Assembly (NCBI RefSeq): GCF_000466405.1
Contig: NZ_KE952949.1
Location: forward strand, 77,498-141,497
Length of the DNA stretch: 64,000 nt
Reading direction: 5' to 3'
Origin: Atopobium sp. oral taxon 810 str. F0209
GTDB lineage: Bacteria; Actinomycetota; Coriobacteriia; Coriobacteriales; Atopobiaceae
The position numbers were made by a program, and so were the translations under genes. How positions within the stretch are numbered: position 1 is the stretch's first letter; each line of letters starts with the position of its first letter. Below, in pieces: positions 57,673-64,000 of the stretch. The notes under the pieces were generated by a model that was not told where the DNA came from, ran no database searches, and saw nothing but the letters and a program-made list of their open reading frames with translations.

Positions 57673-58784
57673 GCAAAGAGCGGCCTCCAAGTTGCAATTT
57701 GCTGAATATAACGCGTGAGCGTGTACTCAATCCAGAGTGCGTAGGTTCCCTCTTTACCAGCATGGAAGCTCTTCGTTGCAGCGTTCAGTGCAAGGCAGGT
57801 GCCATCAGGATTGAGCTCCGGATCCGCTATCACCTTGGGCAAGACAACCCGGAAGCCTTTAGAGCCCTTCTTCACATCATCGCAAACGAATGATTTAAAG
57901 GTGTTGAGCTGAGCGATGTACATGAGTATGAGCGCTCTTCCGTTTGTAGCGACTCCGCCAGAAGGAAGCTTGTCACGAAGGCCACCGTAGTCACCGACAC
58001 TGTCAAACCCATAGCTCTTGTAGCAGTCAAGATGACTGTTGTTGATGAACTTTGCGTATGCACCGTTCGGGAAATCTTTGCCCGCTGCATCACGAGGCCG
58101 AGGTGAGCAGAGTGCGATCTTATGTGCATCGAGCTGCATCTTCTTGAGCTTCATGCACTCATCAGGCTTTGATCGTATCGGCGTTTCATTGAAGTCATAG
58201 ATAAGGAAGTCTTTGGCAGTGAGGACCTCCTTTATTACGTCCGCATAACCATCAAGCCCATCGATTCTAATGGCAATGCTGCGGTTAGAGTTAATAAGCC
58301 TAATCTGATCGACTATTTCACGAATATCGCTAGGAGACAGCATGTCGATACCGTGTTTGATGGTAATTACTGGGATGAGATTGCTGTATTCAAGGATACC
58401 AAGAAGCTTCTTCTTGTAGCGCTCAAGACTAAGCGTGAGCTCTACAACCAATCCGACTTCCTCAGCATCGTGCTCATACTTGCTCAAATCGCATCTAAAG
58501 TAGTCGACAAAAACCTGTCTATCAGGAAACAGTTCGCTAATCATCTGGAGTGTTCTTGCATTGTGAACGTCTGGGTCTTTCACTTTCTCGTGTCTGATTT
58601 TGCCGCCCTTAATCTTCTTTGGGTACCTTAGGTACTCACCAGTATTTGGGTCTCTCATGTAATCAAGCTCTTCCCTGATGACCTCGACAAGCGGCATCAT
58701 GTCATCACGCAGATAACCGTTTGCTATGAGTTTCGTCATAGCCAGCCGCTCGCACTGCCGATTTTTCATGGCGATTACATACAA
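57669..58784 (-). CDS. sce7725/beta family protein
   Basis: A 371-residue protein resembling the sce7725 group, related to the phage 'beta' protein family. It begins MYVIAMKNRQCERLAMTKLI, has PLVEVI and ELTLSLERYKKKLLGILEYSNLIPVITIKHGIDMLSPSDIREIVDQIRL in a TIM-barrel-like middle and ends YALWIEYTLTRYIQQIATW. The biochemical function is not known to me. Its stop overlaps that of the convergent sce7726-like gene by three bases. Upstream on the same strand, 11 bp away, is the HigA/ImmA-like gene, so it may share the toxin-antitoxin transcript. Confidence 0.72.
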   Translation of the reverse strand: MYVIAMKNRQCERLAMTKLIANGYLRDDMMPLVEVIREELDYMRDPNTGEYLRYPKKIKGGKIRHEKVKDPDVHNARTLQMISELFPDRQVFVDYFRCDLSKYEHDAEEVGLVVELTLSLERYKKKLLGILEYSNLIPVITIKHGIDMLSPSDIREIVDQIRLINSNRSIAIRIDGLDGYADVIKEVLTAKDFLIYDFNETPIRSKPDECMKLKKMQLDAHKIALCSPRPRDAAGKDFPNGAYAKFINNSHLDCYKSYGFDSVGDYGGLRDKLPSGGVATNGRALILMYIAQLNTFKSFVCDDVKKGSKGFRVVLPKVIADPELNPDGTCLALNAATKSFHAGKEGTYALWIEYTLTRYIQQIATWRPLFA

Positions 58785-58795
58785 GACAATACCCC

Positions 58796-59866
58796 CTAAT
58801 TCATACGACTCTTGAGGTAGTTGAGCTGCTGGTATCCCAGGCGCCGATCATGCTGCAGGAAGGCTACGACAATGCCAGGCGCCACATTTTGGCTAGCTGC
58901 AAAGTCCCGAACGGCAGCGGAAGAGAAGTCCTTCGCTTCAACGAAGTTATCGTATTCGCATTCGTCAATAAAGAACTTCCTTGCCAGTCTGTTCGCCTCA
59001 TCGTCCTTCTCAGCGCTGCTCTTCACTGCAGGCTCTTCCGATTTATCCATAAGGAACTGTACTTGTTTTGGGTCGTAATGCTCAAGTAGGTGCATAATCT
59101 CATGAGCGATGGCAAACCAGATGTCTGCATGAGTCTTAAACCGTCCGCTTATGTAGATGACTGGGTGTCCATTGTGTTTGCCGAGGGCACCGCGAATCTT
59201 TGGCTTTCCGACTTCCGGATGGTAAACAAGATACACGCCAGCCATGTTGAGAAGGTTGCGGCAGCTGTTGATAGATTCCTCGATGTTTGTGTTGAGCGCT
59301 ACGTCCTTGAGCATGCCGAGCATGCTCCGGAGTTCTTTCTCCGAATAGGGGGGCTCGGTCAAGTCTGCGTTTTGGATGTCGATCTCTTGGTCGCAAAGCT
59401 TAATCCATACAACAACGGACTCAGGCTCACCGCCATCTTGCATGTATTCCATATTAGCTGGAATTGCGTAAGGGTATCTGTCAAAGCTCGATATTCCCAG
59501 TATTTTCAGCATGGCAAGTGCTTGTTCCGTTAGTGTCATGCCTGCACCCCTGAACACCTCCCTGAAATTGAATCGCTTAGCAATGTCCTTGAGGTCGAGT
59601 CCCTCAATTTCATGCTCTTCTCTCTCCCTAGCTAGGTATTCCTGGTACTTAACCTCGTAGTTCAGCCAAAAGCTCGCTGGCACGTCTGGCATAATCTTTT
59701 CAAGCTTCAACGCCATTTCTTCAGTGAGACGCGTCTTGCCATTGAGCATGTTAGAGAGGTGCTTTTCGCTCACGCCGAGGCGCTTGCATACCTCTTTCTG
59801 ACTCAAGCCGCGTGCGTCCAGATATTCCTTTATTACCTCGCCCGGGGCGACGATGAATCCGCTCAT
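58796..59866 (-). CDS. HigA-type antitoxin fused to an ImmA/IrrE metallopeptidase domain
   Basis: The 356 residues combine a HigA-like helix-turn-helix (about 5-65: APGEVIKEYLDARGLSQKEVCKRLGVSEKHLSNMLNGKTRLTEEMALKLEKI) with a C-terminal ImmA/IrrE domain containing the zinc motif HEIMH (FAIAHEIMHLLEHYD). The upstream gene encodes a RelE/HigB-like toxin, ending 14 bp before. Start 59866 fits the family N-terminus; an ATG at 59884 overlapping the toxin stop is an alternative. The antitoxin would repress the operon; the protease domain might cleave a repressor or react to stress. Confidence 0.85.
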   Translation of the reverse strand: MSGFIVAPGEVIKEYLDARGLSQKEVCKRLGVSEKHLSNMLNGKTRLTEEMALKLEKIMPDVPASFWLNYEVKYQEYLAREREEHEIEGLDLKDIAKRFNFREVFRGAGMTLTEQALAMLKILGISSFDRYPYAIPANMEYMQDGGEPESVVVWIKLCDQEIDIQNADLTEPPYSEKELRSMLGMLKDVALNTNIEESINSCRNLLNMAGVYLVYHPEVGKPKIRGALGKHNGHPVIYISGRFKTHADIWFAIAHEIMHLLEHYDPKQVQFLMDKSEEPAVKSSAEKDDEANRLARKFFIDECEYDNFVEAKDFSSAAVRDFAASQNVAPGIVVAFLQHDRRLGYQQLNYLKSRMN

Positions 59867-59880
59867 ATGTCTCACCTCTC

Positions 59881-60201
59881 TCATCGTTTGTGGTAGTCCT
59901 CAACTGCTTCAATCTTCACTGCCGTTATTGTTGTTAGGTCGTCAGGTTCATAATTACCAATGGGATGTATTATGAGTCGCTTGTTCTTACTGAGATCGAT
60001 TCCCCAGCATCCAGCCCAGTTTCCTATGAGCTTGTGTCGCCTCGGTGGCGGAAGGTGAGATATCTCTGAGAGATTTTTAGCAACTCGGAGGTCCGAGAGT
60101 CTGAATTTCAGGTGACTGGCAACGTCGCTGTAACGTCTTACGATAAGACGGGGATTCTCCATAATCTTCTTCATCCGCTTGTCAGCATATTCGATTTCCA
60201 T
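59881..60201 (-). CDS. RelE/HigB family toxin
   Basis: A 106-residue toxin-like protein of the RelE/HigB fold, which cleaves mRNA on the ribosome. The core is LIVRRYSDVASHLKFRLSDLRVAKNLSEISHLPPPRRHKLIGNWAGCWGIDLSKNKRLIIHPIGNYE, with the beta strand GCWGIDLSKNKRLII typical of the group. ATG 60201 has GGAGG 5 bp upstream. Toxin first, antitoxin second is the HigBA order, matching the HigA-like domain downstream. A 98-bp gap separates it from the McrC remnant. Confidence 0.85.
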   Translation of the reverse strand: MEIEYADKRMKKIMENPRLIVRRYSDVASHLKFRLSDLRVAKNLSEISHLPPPRRHKLIGNWAGCWGIDLSKNKRLIIHPIGNYEPDDLTTITAVKIEAVEDYHKR

Positions 60202-60299
60202 ATTCACCTCCGTATACCGACATTCTAATAGAATTGACCTTAGAGGTCAATTCTGATATAAGAGCCAATTATCCTTAAAGAGGAAACTACCGACTGCCT

Positions 60300-61046
60300 T
60301 TAGTAGATAAAACTCTGCGTTAGATACATACCAAGCTCTGTAGCGAACTTACTCATGCCATGCGAACCCAATAAGCTTGGATCCACGCGCACGCCGTAGA
60401 TATCCCAATTATCAGTTGTAACATGTTGGAACTGCTCGAAAAACGTCCCGTCAGTAATCTTGCCGAATGGATACAGAAGGACCAACTTGGGAATGCCGGT
60501 CGCCTCGATAAACGCCCGGCCCTCATATACGTCAGCGTTCGCAATGGTCCCTGCGGCGGCGTCACCATATTTGTATTTCGCATCAACAAGCAAGTTGATC
60601 CCGTTGTTCGAACGAATAATGTAGTCCGGCCTAACCCTGATAGTAAAGTTGTCTCTGCGCGCAAACGGGTGCTTTTCCTGGAACGCAACGCTGCAGTCCT
60701 TCATCCCAACCACAAGCGCCTGCCTGAACAGTTCCTCCCATGCATCAGACGTGCGTACGACAAACCCTGGACTGAGCACTTCTCCCTGCGTGACATAGTC
60801 GATGCCGTAGCCGTCAAGGATATCGACGCATAGGCTATAGAGATCCTGCCAGTTTCGAAAGCGTGAGGGTACGCTGCGCTGCGGCACTGCAGGTAGCCTA
60901 GATTGCTTGCCCAGATGTTGGATTGCGCGGATGAGCCGTGCTTTCAAATCAAAGTCGCTAACCGATTGTGACAGAATATGGGCCGCCTCGACAATGACGG
61001 CGTTGTATTCGTTCTGTCGGGAGAACTCGGTGATAGTTTGCGTGAA
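60300..61046 (-). pseudogene. McrC family restriction component, N-terminally truncated
   Basis: The frame encodes FSRQNEYNAVIVEAAHILSQS and a C-terminal nuclease region with RPDYIIRSNNGINLLVDAKYKYG, the PD-(D/E)xK motif of McrC, followed by LVLLYPFGKITDG. McrC is the nuclease partner of McrB in modified-DNA restriction; it is normally about 350-450 residues. Here recognisable McrC sequence starts only near 61046, where the plus-strand zinc-finger frame begins. The reading frame stays open to 61172, but those residues look like antisense of the other gene. No mcrB is present. Confidence 0.65.
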
Positions 61047-61541
61047 GCCATCTCGCTCGGGGTGGAAGACAGATTCCTCGTCGAGCTCTCCCTCAACTTC
61101 GAATGCCTGTCGAAGAACACGGGCAACGTGTTCGTGGAGATGTGTCTTTCGTATGCCGTGGACCAGATGCACCTGTATCGCCCGCGCGACATAGAGGACA
61201 CCGTGCGAGGCTACGTGGCGGCAGCCTTCTCGCTGCTCCTGTCAGACGAGACGCGCAAGGTGCTCGAGACGACGCTAGAGCCGTACACGTCGAATAACAC
61301 GATCCTCTCGGCAGCCTGGTCCTTCTTTGCAACCGGACTCGACAAGGAGGAAGGCTCGGAAGCGATCGGAGTATGCAAGTACTGCGGCAAGTTCTTCCAG
61401 CAGCTGCGCTCAACCAAACAGTTTTGCAGCGACTCCTGCCGCGTCATGTATCAGCGTAAGCATGCGGACGAGCCCGACACGCCACTGCCGGTAACCAAGA
61501 CGGTAGAGCTGCGCAGAAGGCTGAGGGAGAAACTCAAATAG
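60978..61541 (+). CDS. Zinc-finger protein, apparently 5'-truncated
   Basis: The 187-residue frame ends in a clear zinc site: GVCKYCGKFFQQLRSTKQFCSDSCRVMYQRKHAD (Cys-x2-Cys...Cys-x3-Cys), preceded by a helical region (TVRGYVAAAFSLLLSDETRKVLETTLEPYTSNNTI). This C-terminal finger resembles those ending CGNR-type and abortive-infection-associated proteins, without proof. The first 25 residues overlap the McrC frame on the other strand and lack a good ribosome site, so the real 5' end was probably lost at about 61046. It is 79 bp before the integrase gene. Confidence 0.55.
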   Translation: MGRLDNDGVVFVLSGELGDSLREAISLGVEDRFLVELSLNFECLSKNTGNVFVEMCLSYAVDQMHLYRPRDIEDTVRGYVAAAFSLLLSDETRKVLETTLEPYTSNNTILSAAWSFFATGLDKEEGSEAIGVCKYCGKFFQQLRSTKQFCSDSCRVMYQRKHADEPDTPLPVTKTVELRRRLREKLK

Positions 61542-61620
61542 CCATCACGCGCCGATCGCGAAACGGCGCTTTTGGAATAGTCATCGAAAACGCCTCGGAT
61601 AAGCAGAAAGGAGGGAAACC

Positions 61621-62940
61621 ATGAGTTACGGAGAAGGTTCAATCACGGAGAAGCTCAAGCCCAACGGAAAGAGCTACAGCCCCAAGCGTTGGCGCGTCTG
61701 CCTGTCCTACGTCGTGCAAGTCGAGGAGGATGGCCAGATCAAGAACAAGCGCAAGAAGGTGCAGCGCATTGTCGTGGGCACCAAGGCTGAGGCAAAGGCG
61801 CTGCGCGACAAGCTCAAACAGGACTATGACGGCGGCCTGTCGCTCAAGGACGACCAGCTCACGTTCGACGTCTATGCCAACCAATGGCATGACAAGCGCG
61901 TGCTCCAGGCCGAGGTCGGAAAGGCTCGTCTCGACCGCGAGAAGAGCATCGTCAACGACCTCGCGTCGGTTCTTTCGGGCATCCGCCTGCAGGACATGAC
62001 GCCCCAGACCGTCGACGCCGCCATGCTCGCAATCAAGAAGCGCAAGCAGGCTGAGGGCCATCCCATCAGCAACACCACGCTCAACATGGGCTTCAAGGTC
62101 CTGAAGCAGGTCCTAAAGAACGCTGTGGACTACGACCTCATCCTGCGCAACCCCTGCGACCGCGTGAAGGCTCCCAAGATAGACGCGCCGGAGCGCAAGT
62201 CGCTCGAGGCGTCCGAAGCCGCACGGCTGCTCGGCTGCGTCGACCGCGAGGAAGACGAGGCATGGGCGAAGCTCGAGGAGAAGGAAGCCCGTCAGGCCCA
62301 GCGCGGCAAGAACGAGAACCGCAAGATGATCATGGGTCTCAACGACCTCGGATTCATCCAGGCGGTCCGCATCGGCCTCGCCACTGGCATGCGTCGCGGC
62401 GAGGTGTTCGCGCTCACGTGGAAGTATGCCGACCTCGATGCGGGCAAGCTGCGCGTCGCCGCGTCGCTCACCGTCTACGACGAGGTCAAGGCTCCCAAGA
62501 GCCGTGCAGGCTACCGCGTCATCTCCATCGACGCCGCGACCTGCGAGCGCCTGCGCGACTGGAAGGAGCGCCAGGCGGTAGAGCTCAAGAAGCTCCGCAT
62601 AGTGCAGGGTCCGGATACGCCGGTGTGCTGCTCCGCCACCGGCACCATCGCCAAGCTCGCCGGCTTCGAGCGCTGGTGGCGTGCGTTTCGCGAGCGCAAC
62701 GACTTCGGTGATTTGAAGTTTCATGAGCTTTGCTACACACAGGCAACCCAGCTCCTGGCCAACGGCATCGACGTCAAGACGGTTCAGACGCGCCTGGGGC
62801 ATTCCAACGCTTCGCTCACGCTCAACCAGTACGCGCACGCGATACCGGAGAACGACGAGCATGCGGCCGCACTCGTGGGCCAACTTTATGCGCTACCCGA
62901 GGAAGAGGATTATCGAGAGGAGGAGAGGGCTTCGGCCTAG
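61621..62940 (+). CDS. int: Phage-type tyrosine integrase with altered active site
   Basis: The 439-residue integrase has an arm-binding N-terminus (SYGEGSITEKLKPNGKSYSPKRWRVCL), a core-binding domain (about 80-185) and a catalytic domain with Arg258 in LATGMRRGEVFAL, His394 in RLGHSNASLTLNQYAHA and nucleophile Tyr404. The box II motif, normally HxLRHTxAT, reads HELCYTQAT: the catalytic Arg is Cys371 (TGC) and the next His is Tyr372 (TAC), both explicable as C-to-T changes. The enzyme is probably inactive. It is placed beside the tRNA-Glu att site, as expected. AAAGGAGGG precedes ATG 61621. Confidence 0.9.
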   Translation: MSYGEGSITEKLKPNGKSYSPKRWRVCLSYVVQVEEDGQIKNKRKKVQRIVVGTKAEAKALRDKLKQDYDGGLSLKDDQLTFDVYANQWHDKRVLQAEVGKARLDREKSIVNDLASVLSGIRLQDMTPQTVDAAMLAIKKRKQAEGHPISNTTLNMGFKVLKQVLKNAVDYDLILRNPCDRVKAPKIDAPERKSLEASEAARLLGCVDREEDEAWAKLEEKEARQAQRGKNENRKMIMGLNDLGFIQAVRIGLATGMRRGEVFALTWKYADLDAGKLRVAASLTVYDEVKAPKSRAGYRVISIDAATCERLRDWKERQAVELKKLRIVQGPDTPVCCSATGTIAKLAGFERWWRAFRERNDFGDLKFHELCYTQATQLLANGIDVKTVQTRLGHSNASLTLNQYAHAIPENDEHAAALVGQLYALPEEEDYREEERASA

Positions 62941-62976
62941 TTTTGCCGAATGTCCCCCAAGCTGGGAAAGGGCAAG

Positions 62977-63004
62977 AAAAAAGGTCAGAACCGAAGTTCT
63001 GACC
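62977..63004 (-). terminator. Terminator of the tRNA operon (inside attR)
   Basis: On the minus strand GGTCAGAAC-TTCG-GTTCTGACC is a perfect 9-bp stem with a UUCG-type loop, followed by six T. It ends transcription 10 bp after tRNA-Glu. A near copy lies at 45046-45067 in attL. Confidence 0.85.
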
Positions 63005-63058
63005 TTGAACATTTGGTAGCCCGTACCAGATTCGAACTGGTGATCTCCGCCTTGAGAG
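62977..63058 (-). repeat. attR: restored 3' half of tRNA-Glu plus terminator
   Basis: This is the element-supplied copy of the attachment sequence. It completes the tRNA-Glu gene from the anticodon loop to CCA and provides the terminator. The match to 45041-45119 is nearly full length, with three differences. The crossover segment is within TTGAGAG, the anticodon loop. Confidence 0.9.
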
Positions 63059-63090
63059 GGCGGCGTCCTAAACCGCTAGACGAACGGGCC
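63014..63090 (-). tRNA. tRNA-Glu (anticodon CTC)
   Basis: Reading minus, acceptor GGCCCGT pairs with ACGGGCT (one G-T pair), the anticodon stem is CCGCC/GGCGG around CTCTCAA (anticodon CTC), the T arm is ACCAG-TTCGAAT-CTGGT, the discriminator is A, and CCA is encoded. It is the integration target of the 18-kb element and remains intact. tRNA-Gln lies 22 bp upstream on the same strand, so both are probably one transcript. Confidence 0.96.
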
Positions 63091-63112
63091 ATATACTGTG
63101 TAGGACGGAAAA

Positions 63113-63186
63113 TGGCTGGGATGGAGAGAGTCGAACTCCCGCTGACGGAACCAGAATCCGTTGTCCTACCACTAGACGACATCCCA
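63113..63186 (-). tRNA. tRNA-Gln (anticodon CTG)
   Basis: Reading minus, acceptor TGGGATG pairs with CATCCCA (U1-A72, typical for glutamine tRNAs). The anticodon stem is ACGGA/TCCGT around TTCTGGT (anticodon CTG), the T arm is GGGAG-TTCGACT-CTCTC with a mismatch, the discriminator is G, and CCA is encoded. It is the first gene of the small tRNA unit. Confidence 0.94.
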
Positions 63187-63502
63187 ATGATTTTCGTCCT
63201 TGCGCTAAGCTCGTGCTCCTCAACGCGAGAAATCACTTTATAGGAAGGTGCAGTGCAATGCAAGCCCTCTTTTCAAAAATCTTTTCGGGAAGGTAAAAAG
63301 TTGAGAATTTATGTACATTTCCCTGCTCATTAAGCTCTTCGATTGCCTATATCAAGCGCCTACATATACATGTTAATCCCTTGAGTATGCATCCCTAAAT
63401 AGTAACGATTTTATTGCCGGGCTGTTCTCGCAGGTAAAAAACCGCTAAAGTATTAGCAAGGGCTCGTTTATACGAGACCATGTTGTCGATGATTGGGAGA
63501 TT
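63187..63502. other. Intergenic region between tRNA genes and the 78-aa gene
   Basis: No gene is seen. The region must hold the minus-strand tRNA promoter and the plus-strand promoter of the following gene; neither is clear-cut. The only notable structure is a small hairpin, CTCGT-TTAT-ACGAG (63463-63476), 26 bp before ATG 63503 in the leader of that gene. The rest is AT-rich. Confidence 0.45.
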
Positions 63503-63739
63503 ATGCGCAAGACTAAGATGTTTGAAGGTAAGCGTCATGTCTATGACACTGCTAAGGCTACCGAGGTTGCACACCGTAGCTTTGGCGGCTTTGGCGATCC
63601 TGCTGGTTATGAGGAAACCCTCTATCAGACTAAGCAGGGTCTCTATTTTGTCGTGGGCGTAGGCGGAGCCGATTCCCTGTATCCTACCGAGGATCTCAAG
63701 CCCATTTCCAAGAAGGATGCTGAGGCTTTCGAGGCGTAG
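63503..63739 (+). CDS. Small conserved-looking protein, unknown function
   Basis: A 78-residue soluble protein: MRKTKMFEGKRHVYDTAKATEVAHRSFGGFGDPAGYEETLYQTKQGLYFVVGVGGADSLYP, then EDLKPISKKDAEAFEA. It lacks membrane segments and known motifs; the alternation TLYQTKQGLYFVVGVGG suggests a small beta sheet. Codon use is that of highly expressed host genes (AAG, GGC, CGT), and a hairpin leader and a good terminator surround it, so it is probably a well-expressed single gene. Not recognised further. Confidence 0.7.
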   Translation: MRKTKMFEGKRHVYDTAKATEVAHRSFGGFGDPAGYEETLYQTKQGLYFVVGVGGADSLYPTEDLKPISKKDAEAFEA

Positions 63740-63768
63740 TTCCTCTGTGATTACAATTTAGCAAGAGA

Positions 63769-63804
63769 AAGGGCGAGGGCTTATGGCTTCTTGCCCTTCT
63801 TTTT
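63769..63804 (+). terminator. Rho-independent terminator after the 78-aa gene
   Basis: AAGGGCGAG pairs with CTTGCCCTT (one G-T pair) around a 12-base loop, followed by CTTTTT. Confidence 0.75.
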
Positions 63805-63924
63805 AAGGCGAGCGGTGAAGTAACGGCTCACTCTGTAAAATCGGCGCATTTCAAAAAAGTGGTTTTGATTTTTAGTCAATGGGTAGACTTTTCCCGACTG
63901 TGATTTATTGCTTTGGGGGAATTG

Positions 63925-64000
63925 ATGATTTACCTATCTGACCTGCGCAAATCTTACAGAACGGGAGACTTTGTTCAGCGCGCCCTTGATGGAGTGTCAG
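63925..64000 (+). CDS. ABC transporter ATP-binding protein, 5' end only
   Basis: The last 76 bases start with ATG 63925 behind GGGGGA and read MIYLSDLRKSYRTGDFVQRALDGVS, the usual beginning of a MacB/LolD-type ABC ATPase (strand, K-x-Y-x-x-G, then 'ALDGVS'). The Walker motifs lie beyond the window, so the type is provisional. Confidence 0.65.
   Translation, partial: MIYLSDLRKSYRTGDFVQRALDGVS

Larger units (their letters stand above)
45041..63058 (+). mobile_element. 18-kb integrated element (decayed prophage) in tRNA-Glu
   Basis: The element is bounded by an 80-bp near-repeat containing the 3' half of tRNA-Glu and its terminator (45041-45119 and 62977-63058). The integrase gene lies at the right end, reading toward attR. 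Inside are a minus-strand siphophage structural remnant (47.7-52.4 kb), a cysteine-rich-peptide/radical SAM/UvrA-like cassette, an sce7726/sce7725 pair, a toxin-antitoxin pair, an McrC remnant and other accessory genes. Base composition is richer in GC than the flanks over most of its length. Terminase, portal, major tail, tape measure and lysis genes are not seen, so it cannot be a complete phage. Confidence 0.9.

Noticed and set aside
62113..62883. 256-codon minus-strand frame opposite the integrase
   Set aside because: A mirror of GC-rich third positions in the integrase gene; no protein family character.

Overview
The window reads as the chromosome of a low- to mid-GC actinobacterium of class Coriobacteriia, most likely an Atopobium/Lancefieldella-type member of the Atopobiaceae. 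This is inferred from gene order and protein character (mraZ-to-divIVA cluster with sepF, YggS and ProC behind ftsZ, actinobacterial-type FtsW and DivIVA), not from a database search.

Layout. 1-9.2 kb is housekeeping DNA: efp, an Asp23-family gene, nusB, xseB, tlyA, nadK and recN on +, tatD and tcdA on -, then a small membrane protein and xerD. 9.2-10.0 kb is a non-coding array of nested 30-bp/153-bp repeats in front of the division and cell-wall (dcw) cluster. 10.0-20.6 kb is mraZ-rsmH-ftsL-ftsI-murF-mraY-murD-ftsW-murG; murE is absent. 20.6-27.7 kb is a minus-strand cassette inserted between murG and murC: a TetR regulator, two ABC half-transporters and an ECF module (S, T, fused A-A'). 27.9-37.4 kb resumes dcw: murC, murB, ftsQ, ftsZ, pgeF, yggS, sepF, proC, yggT, divIVA. 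37.4-38.4 kb holds a second repeat field and the RNase P RNA gene (minus). 38.5-45 kb has a PTS EIIA, an IMPACT-family protein, an AT-rich GNAT gene, two tandem C1 aminopeptidases and the CCA-adding enzyme.

45.04-63.06 kb is an 18-kb integrated element with higher GC, inserted in the 3' half of a tRNA-Glu(CTC) gene; both attachment copies are readable. It carries a decayed structural module of a siphophage (scaffold, capsid, connector, tail fibres with several frameshifts and a deletion fusion), an uncharacterised two-gene operon next to attL, and a plus-strand cassette of two paralogous seven-cysteine peptides, a radical SAM/SPASM enzyme and a UvrA-like ABC ATPase. It also carries an sce7726/sce7725-type pair, a HigB / HigA-ImmA toxin-antitoxin pair, a truncated McrC, and an integrase that has lost its box-II Arg and the next His. 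The tRNA-Glu and tRNA-Gln genes, a small conserved protein and the start of an ABC ATPase close the window.

The most interesting candidate is the peptide/radical SAM/UvrA-like cassette (52.7-56.8 kb). It has the architecture of a RiPP locus: promoter, two precursors with similar leaders and alternating C-x-C cores, an attenuator-like hairpin, then translationally coupled maturase and ATPase. The second precursor is only 50 codons and is easily missed. Other items worth checking are the operator-like 10-bp repeats before mraZ, the alternative hairpins before ftsZ, and a shared F-x-VYEGG motif in the cytoplasmic tails of FtsL and FtsW.
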